From positions 1,240,001 to 1,304,000 of the forward strand of contig JASPKZ010008351.1 in the NCBI GenBank assembly GCA_030220185.1: a DNA stretch of 64,000 nt. The letters are read 5' to 3'. The notes under the pieces are model-generated. The model saw nothing but the letters and a program-made list of their open reading frames with translations. It was not told the DNA's origin and made no database searches. How positions within the stretch are numbered: position 1 is the stretch's first letter; each line of letters begins with the position of its first letter. Positions 59,601 through 64,000 of the stretch are shown piece after piece. Made by a program: the position numbers and the translations under genes. The stretch is from Diploptera punctata. Lineage: Eukaryota > Arthropoda > Insecta > Blattodea > Blaberidae.

Positions 59601-60759
59601 TTAATGCATTCCTCAGGTATGTTGTCAGATTCAGAGGATCTATTATTGTTCAATCTCTTTAATGCTTGTTCAGTCTCTTCCTTTGTCGGTAAAGAGTCTT
59701 CTTCATTTCCATTATCAGTTCCCATATAAGTTTCTGTGTCTAATCTCTCTCAGTACATTTCTCTCCCCATTGTTATTGTCCGAATTCATTGAAGGCATAG
59801 TTTTCAGCAACTCTTCATAATGCTCTTTCCATCTGTACAGTACATCTGTTCTCTCCATGATCATATCTCGTATTTTGTTTCTGCATGCTATTACTTTAGG
59901 TTGATATCCTTACCTCATGTTATTCTCATTTTGGTAGAACATTCTAATTTCTTGGTTCCGAATGATGATGTTCTACATGTTGTATTTGGGCATTATAGTA
60001 TTTTTTTCCAGTGTATTTTCTTTTCTTGTTTCCTTATTTCCTTGTATTCCCTTTTAGCCATTCTCGTGAACTGTCCTATCTTTCTATATGCTATATTCTT
60101 CTGATTCATTATTTGCTCACACTCTGCATCATACCATTCACTTCTCTTCCTCCGTTCTTGTTTCCCAACAACCTCCAGGGCAGCTCCTTGTATTATCTTT
60201 TTACGTTCATTCCAACATTCTTCGAGTCCCTTGTTTCCATCCCTTAACTCTAATCTTTCGTCAATTTTCTCTTTATTCTTTGTTTTGAAAGTTTTACATG
60301 CAGCACAGAAGAAACATATGGGATGATCCCACTGCTGACCAGTCAGGAGGCAGATATAAAATACAATGAAACTGACTGTGCAAAGAATGTATTGCAATAA
60401 ACAGTATATGTAAGGTAGTCAGTTGATGAGAGAGCTAGTCTCAATCCAACCCTTGAGAATGCCGGATAGAGTCTCTGGCAAAATATCGGGGATTTTTAAG
60501 TCTCATGACAACAGCCAACAAGCCCTGATAATATCTCCAGATTATGATATATGAAAATCCCAACATATCCATAGGTATAGATTATTTTTAGTAAAATGAC
60601 ATTTTAGAGAATATAACTTATTTTTATAATTTTGATGTTTTATTAATATTCCAGAAATGTGGTATCAAATATTTCTTTGGGCCCTATTTTCTTCTATCTT
60701 CGTTCATGTGATTGCTGCGCCATAGCCTTTGCTACACTCAGGAAACATAAGTTTGGAAA
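56572..60759 (+). CDS. TMEM170: TMEM170 homologue, 5' part (two coding exons)
   Basis: Coding exon 1 (56572-56674, donor G|GTGTGT) encodes MSMSYAAKEFQTSELDTVAN followed by VISLTPTDPLNTFA. Coding exon 2 (60655-60759, acceptor TATTCCAG|, donor A|GTAAGT) begins with the split Glu codon and encodes EMWYQIFLWALFSSIFVHVI, the first membrane segment of TMEM170 family proteins, followed in another frame by IAFATLRKHKFGK. The family is a small multi-pass ER/nuclear-envelope membrane protein; PEMWYxxFLWAL and FxTLRKHKxGR are its signature. A one-base deficit near 60720 breaks the frame inside exon 2 (see findings). The remaining membrane segments are not seen before the window ends. The leader exon ends at 56218 (AAAAG|GTAAGT). 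Confidence 0.8.
56690..57555. other. TMEM170 intron, unassigned
   Basis: AT-rich; no supported element. Confidence 0.45.
57560..57722 (-). mobile_element. PLE-like foldback relic with hammerhead motif
   Basis: Inverted arms ATGATGAAAGTTAAAAATTA (57561-57580) and its inverse (57702-57721) enclose a minus-strand ribozyme-like motif. The 3' side (CAGUUAAUUUU) resembles PLE family A. Confidence 0.65.
57640..57680 (-). ncRNA. Hammerhead-like motif (U4 changed)
   Basis: Minus strand: CAGAAGA (57677-57671; U4 changed to A), U, perfect stem II GGAAG/CUUCC closed by GUAA, GAAA (57655-57652), self-complementary stem III AGCGCU, C17 (57646). Confidence 0.55.
58165..60300 (-). mobile_element. Decayed LINE with RT, ~2.1 kb
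   Basis: Minus strand in order: KRSEWYDAECEQIMNQKNIA and REYKEIRKQEKKIHWKKIL (60190-59993); LPTKEETEQALKRLNNNRSS, ESDNIPEECIK (59690-59600); YNLSTFHLFIDFKSAYD-like region ~59250-59300; MTEFGISKKLVRLINMTMTI, QTQTGLRQGDSLSCMLFNIA, IQIMAYGGDIVIIGG (YADD changed to YGGD), LHEFKYLCTIITEDNNINKE, LKIYKTILRPDATYGSKCWT, RIFERKILRKILGPINDRRV, then a decayed WxDGVExDLRK tail to a (GAA)n end at 58190. Several frameshifts; the catalytic box is mutated. Confidence 0.82.
60300..60545 (+). mobile_element. PLE family G 3' end, decayed
   Basis: ADQSGGRYKIQ matches the C-terminus of 45097-45905. Then ATTG..., AACCCTTGAGAATGCCGGAT...CTCTGGCAAAATATCGGGG: the hammerhead-like motif with G8-to-A and GAAA-to-AAAA changes. 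Confidence 0.65.
60655..60759 (+). CDS. TMEM170: TMEM170 coding exon 2, with a frameshift
   Basis: 105 bp between AG and GT. The first 22 residues are a clean TMEM170 match. After ...VIAA the frame meets TAG, while the +1-shifted frame continues IAFATLRKHKFGK up to a perfect donor. One nucleotide is therefore missing relative to family expectation. Confidence 0.75.
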
Positions 60760-60942
60760 GTAAGTATTTTACTTAGAACCTATCTGGTATTTATATGATT
60801 TCATTGTCTGTATAAAACGATATAAAACTAACTTAAGCACATTGTGTGATATTCCTCTTTCATACGATTTCAGTGTATATTTTTTTAATACTAAGCACAT
60901 TTTATATAAGTATGTCAAACTTTTAAGATTTTTTTTAATATA

Positions 60943-62040
60943 ATGAATTTGGGAATTTTTAACATTATGAGGTTTTCTTAATAAGAATCAAATGAATTGT
61001 GAATTCTTTTTATCTCATATATCTATGTTTCTTTAAACACAGCACCACGGTATCGGAGAACCATCGTTCCCATCCTCAGCTGTTTTCACGACAAAATTTT
61101 TTCTTTTGCCGGTAATTGTCCAAACAGCCATCTGGTGTACTTTTGAAGAAGCGATTATCCAAACTGCCATCTGGTGTACTTTTAAAGAACTTTGAAATCA
61201 AGCTTGGTTTGTCCGGAATTTCAAAGTTCATGGTTCTAGTATGGTTTTTTTAAATGTATATCTTTTCCCAAACTATTAATTCCAAAGGTTTAGATAGTTG
61301 TTTTAAAACTTTTGCTTCTTTTTCAATTCTATGATTCTCTAATAAACTATGTGCTGCTATAGCTGATTTTTCAATTTCACCATTTTTTATGTTTCTAAAA
61401 TGTTCTTTTTTGCAAGTTTCTAGTTTCTTTTTTGTGTTTCCTATGTATACTTTATTGCATCTTTGCAATTAAGTTGATAAATTCCAGATTTTTTTGTTGT
61501 CTGGGGTGTTAACTTTTTTATTAGTTAACAGAAGATTATCTAAGCTGAATTTGTTAATTGGAGCCAATGTTATATTAATTTTTTTTTTAATATTTTGAAA
61601 TTTGTTATGAACTTTCAGAAACATAAAAAATGGTGAAATTGAAAAATCAGCTATAGCAGCACATTGTTTAATAGAGATTCATAGAATTGAAAAAGAAGCA
61701 AAACTTTTGAAACAACTATCTAAACCTTTGGAATTAACAGTTTGAGAGAAGAATACATTAAAAAAACCATACTAGAACCATGAACTTTGAAATTCCGGAC
61801 AAACCAAGCTTGATTACAAAGTTCTTCAAAAGTACACCAGATGGCAGTTAGGATAATTACTTCTTCAAAAGTACACTAGATGGCAGTTTAGATAATTACT
61901 GACAAAAGGAAAAAAAATGTACAGTCGTGAAAACAGCTGAGGATGGGAACAATGGTTCTCGGATACCGTGGTGCTGTGTTTAAAGAAACATAGATATATG
62001 AGGTAAGAAGAATTCACGATTCATTTGATTCTTTTTTTTA
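60943..62040. mobile_element. PLE family D inverted pair (tail-to-tail copies)
   Basis: Minus copy 61614-60943: SGIYQLNCKDATKYT-like remnant, [56 protein letters not shown] motifs, 3' motif and pLTR. Plus copy 61615-62040: [20 protein letters not shown] start, [20 protein letters not shown], 3' motif (61930-61981) and pLTR. The junction at ~61614 has no spacer. Confidence 0.8.
61930..61981 (+). ncRNA. Hammerhead-like motif, family D variant
   Basis: Stem I AAAACAG/CUGU(G)UUU (7 bp, one bulge), CUGAGGA (61937-61943), U, stem II GGGAAC/GUUCUC with loop AAUG, GGAUA, stem III ACC-GU-GGU, G17. Stem III here is ACC/GGU where other copies have ACU/AGU: a compensated change. Confidence 0.5.
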
Positions 62041-62535
62041 AGATGTTACTTTTCCATGTTAAGATTGTGTATTGTAGAAGGTGATCAGTATAAATCAACA
62101 CTATTCATCACATTTAACTTGTGAAAACTAATTAAAATAAACATTGTGATGTATGTAGTAACTGTTCTGGAATCATTTTTTCACAGTAAATACTATAAAT
62201 GTTTTTTAGTATGTGTTCAGCACAAAAACATGTTATCAAAGGGAGTACTGCATGTTAGCTAGCTACAGTTGAGAAATTACAAGAAATTACAGTAATTATA
62301 CAGATTATCTCCTTCTGTTGGTGAATTGTTCAGCTGAACCAAAATTTTTGTGAATGATTCTTGTATCAGATTTAAAAAATTACATTTTTCTCTTTTAACT
62401 GTCCCTTTCGTTCTCTTTCTCAGTCATTAGCAAACAATTATATATTTACAAACATTTTTCACACAATATTGAAGACAATGTAGATTACTTTTGTAAACAA
62501 TTTACAAAAAAATAACACAGAAGCATATATATATA
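62041..62535. other. TMEM170 intron/downstream, AT-rich
   Basis: No further TMEM170 exon or element recognised. Confidence 0.4.
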
Positions 62536-62537
62536 TA

Positions 62538-63215
62538 CCGGGCTTCCAATATAAACCCGGACTGGCCTCACGGGGTTTCACCTGTCAGGCAGCGCTCTCT
62601 CCTCGTCCGCATTTCACTCTGCCAGCCGCTCGTCCTTGAACTAGTCAGTTTACTATCGTTCGACAAGATGAGACGTCAGCTGACATTAGAGCAGCGCATT
62701 TATGTGTGTAAATGTTATTATAAATACGAATCAGCTCGTCGCGTTCGCGAGGAATTTATTCGGAACTTCCCTGGACAATTACCTCCTTCCAGATCGACAA
62801 TCCACGATCTTGTGACTAATATTTGAGACCACTGGTTCAGTACAAAATAAGAAACACACGCAAAGGCGTACGGTTCTCACCAAAGAAAAATTAGACGAAA
62901 TTTGCAAAAATTTGGAACGTTCACCACAAAAATCATTACCGAAATTAGCACAACAAGTTGGGATTTCAGTATCTTCTGCACATACAGCAACAAAATTGTT
63001 AAAACTCAAACCTTACAAGTGTACACGTGTTCATTGTCTAAACCAAGTTGATCCCATAGCACGTGTGCGGGAGGACAACATTTCCAGCATTTTCTATAAG
63101 GTAAGAAACAGTTCAAGGATGGGTGACAGGCAGGGTGAATTGCGGGAGGAAGAGACAGCACTGCGTGCCGGGTGAAACTCCGTGAGGTCGGTCCAGTTTT
63201 ATATTGGAAGCCCGT
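62538..63215 (+). mobile_element. Tc1/mariner-superfamily element, internally deleted
   Basis: TIRs of ~50 bp (CCGGGCTTCCAATATAAACC... / ...TTTTATATTGGAAGCCCGT) in a (TA)n target. Coding remnant: MRRQLTLEQRIYVCKCYYKY, ESARRVREEFIRNFPGQLPP, a stop/frameshift after HDLVTNI near 62825, ETTGSVQNKKHTQRRTVLTK, LERSPQKSLPKLAQQVGISV (HTH), then internal deletion to the 3' TIR. Confidence 0.85.

Positions 63216-63249
<34 letters not shown>
63216..63249. repeat. (TA)n(CA)n microsatellite
   Basis: TATATATA followed by ACACACAC; target of the preceding element. Confidence 0.95.
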
Positions 63250-64000
63250 AGTGTCCAAAATTAAAGCAACAAACTAAAATTTTCACTTTATATGTTCATT
63301 TTACTGCAAAATTTCACTGGCTGATACTAGAACAAAATGACTAAACTCAGTAAACATTCTAACATAATTTCTGATGAAATAACAGAAATAGAATAAAGTG
63401 TTATATTTGAAAAGAAAAATATACGCCTAGACTGGGGTTTGAACCCAGGACCCTTGACTTTCTATGTCAATGCTCTTCCATCTGAGCTACCTAGGCCTCC
63501 AATCTAAACGCGTATTTTGCTCAGAGAAAAATACACATTTAGATTGGAGGCCTAGGTAGCTCAGATGGAAGAGCATTGACATAGAAAGTCAAGGTCCTGG
63601 GATAAAAATACGCATTTAAATTGGAGGCCTAGGTAGCTCAGATGGAAGAGCATTGACATAGAAAGTCAAAGGTCCTGGGTTCAAACCCCAGTCTAGGCGT
63701 ATATTTTTCTTTTCAAATATAATTTGTCCATCATTAAGATGTTTAAAAACGAATAATATTAACATTAGAATAAAGTGTTCTTAAGTTCACACTCAATATC
63801 GATGAATATGGTTATTTGAGCTCAATATGGCGTGTGATCATCTCTGGTAGCAATACAGGCCTCACAACGAGGGTGCATGCTGCGAATGAGGTAATGAAAC
63901 TCATTTTGAGGTAGTAACGTCTATCATTCCTGCAGAGCAGCTCTCAAGTCCTCAAGAGTGATTGTGGATGCTGACGTGAAACAACTCGTCTCCTTAGCAT
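63250..64000 (-). mobile_element. Tc1-like transposon, 3' end, runs off the window
   Basis: TIR-like start TAGTGTCCAAAATTAAAGCA at 63249. 63780-64000 (minus) gives TITLEDLRAALQE and PQNEFHYLIRSMHPRCEACI, ATRDDHTPY-stop, the C-terminus of Tc1-type transposases. Frame disrupted. Interrupted by a tRNA-like repeat at 63403-63765. Confidence 0.75.
63403..63765. mobile_element. tRNA-like repeat family 6 as an insertion with 14-bp TSD
   Basis: TAGAATAAAGTGTT at 63389-63402 and 63766-63779. Contains tRNA-like bodies 63425-63496 (-), 63550-63601 (+, partial) and 63627-63698 (+). The last has a near-perfect acceptor stem GCCTAGG/TCTAGGC, D arm GCTCAGATGGAAGAGC, anticodon stem TTGAC/GTCAA, T arm CTGGG/CCCAG. 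It ends ...GTTTAAAAACGAATAATATT. Confidence 0.88.

Noticed and set aside
1..64000. CRISPR array, prokaryotic operon or bacterial contamination
   Set aside because: Direct repeats present are microsatellites, satellites or SINEs; genes are spliced and eukaryotic, and no ribosome-binding-site-led operon exists.

Overview
The window looks like nuclear DNA of a repeat-rich insect. The cockroach/termite/orthopteroid group is my guess from the mix of tRNA-derived SINEs and retroelements; nothing in the sequence names the species. It has spliced genes with GT/AG introns, an AT-rich background, trinucleotide microsatellites, non-LTR retrotransposons, Penelope-like elements (PLEs), mariner/Tc1, piggyBac, pogo and hAT relics, and no prokaryotic gene organisation.

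Two host genes are recognisable. On the minus strand, 33861-56120, is a CFDP1/BCNT orthologue (Yeti in Drosophila). It has six coding exons (55712-55652, 50017-49870, 42309-42200, 41225-41060, 37989-37729, 33954-33861) that join in phase into about 279 residues with the BCNT-C domain, plus a non-coding first exon. Head-to-head with it on the plus strand is the 5' part of a TMEM170 homologue (56572-56674 and 60655-60759), continuing beyond the part I can resolve. A short shared promoter lies near 56.1 kb.

Everything else is repeats. Region 1-33 kb is intergenic: truncated LINE 3' ends, one near-complete 3.27-kb RTE-like element with a 13-bp target-site duplication (7476-10740), several tRNA-SINE families, a TIR element with hairpin, a rearranged Ty3/gypsy remnant, a satellite block, a long palindrome, a dimeric SINE, a defective mariner and two Tc1-like relics. 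Region 33-56 kb is CFDP1 introns packed with PLE copies and tRNA-like repeats. Region 56-64 kb is a TMEM170 intron and flank with a 2-kb LINE, an inverted PLE pair and Tc1-like elements.

The most interesting layer is RNA. At least six PLE lineages end in the same compact fold: CUGANGA, one U, a ~5-bp stem II, GAAA (or a variant), a self-complementary 4-8-nt stem III, then the expected cleavage nucleotide. This is the type-I hammerhead ribozyme layout with minimal helix III. In several families it overlaps the last codons of the GIY-YIG ORF. Two copies at 38374-38421 (-) and 38889-38936 (+) have a fully canonical core and a 6-bp stem I. They sit at the two ends of a 721-bp ORF-less insertion with a 13-bp target-site duplication, which resembles a retrozyme. 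Two smaller ORF-less insertions (28426-28654, 49158-49432) have the same organisation with another hammerhead. Self-cleavage and circular RNA are inferences to be tested.
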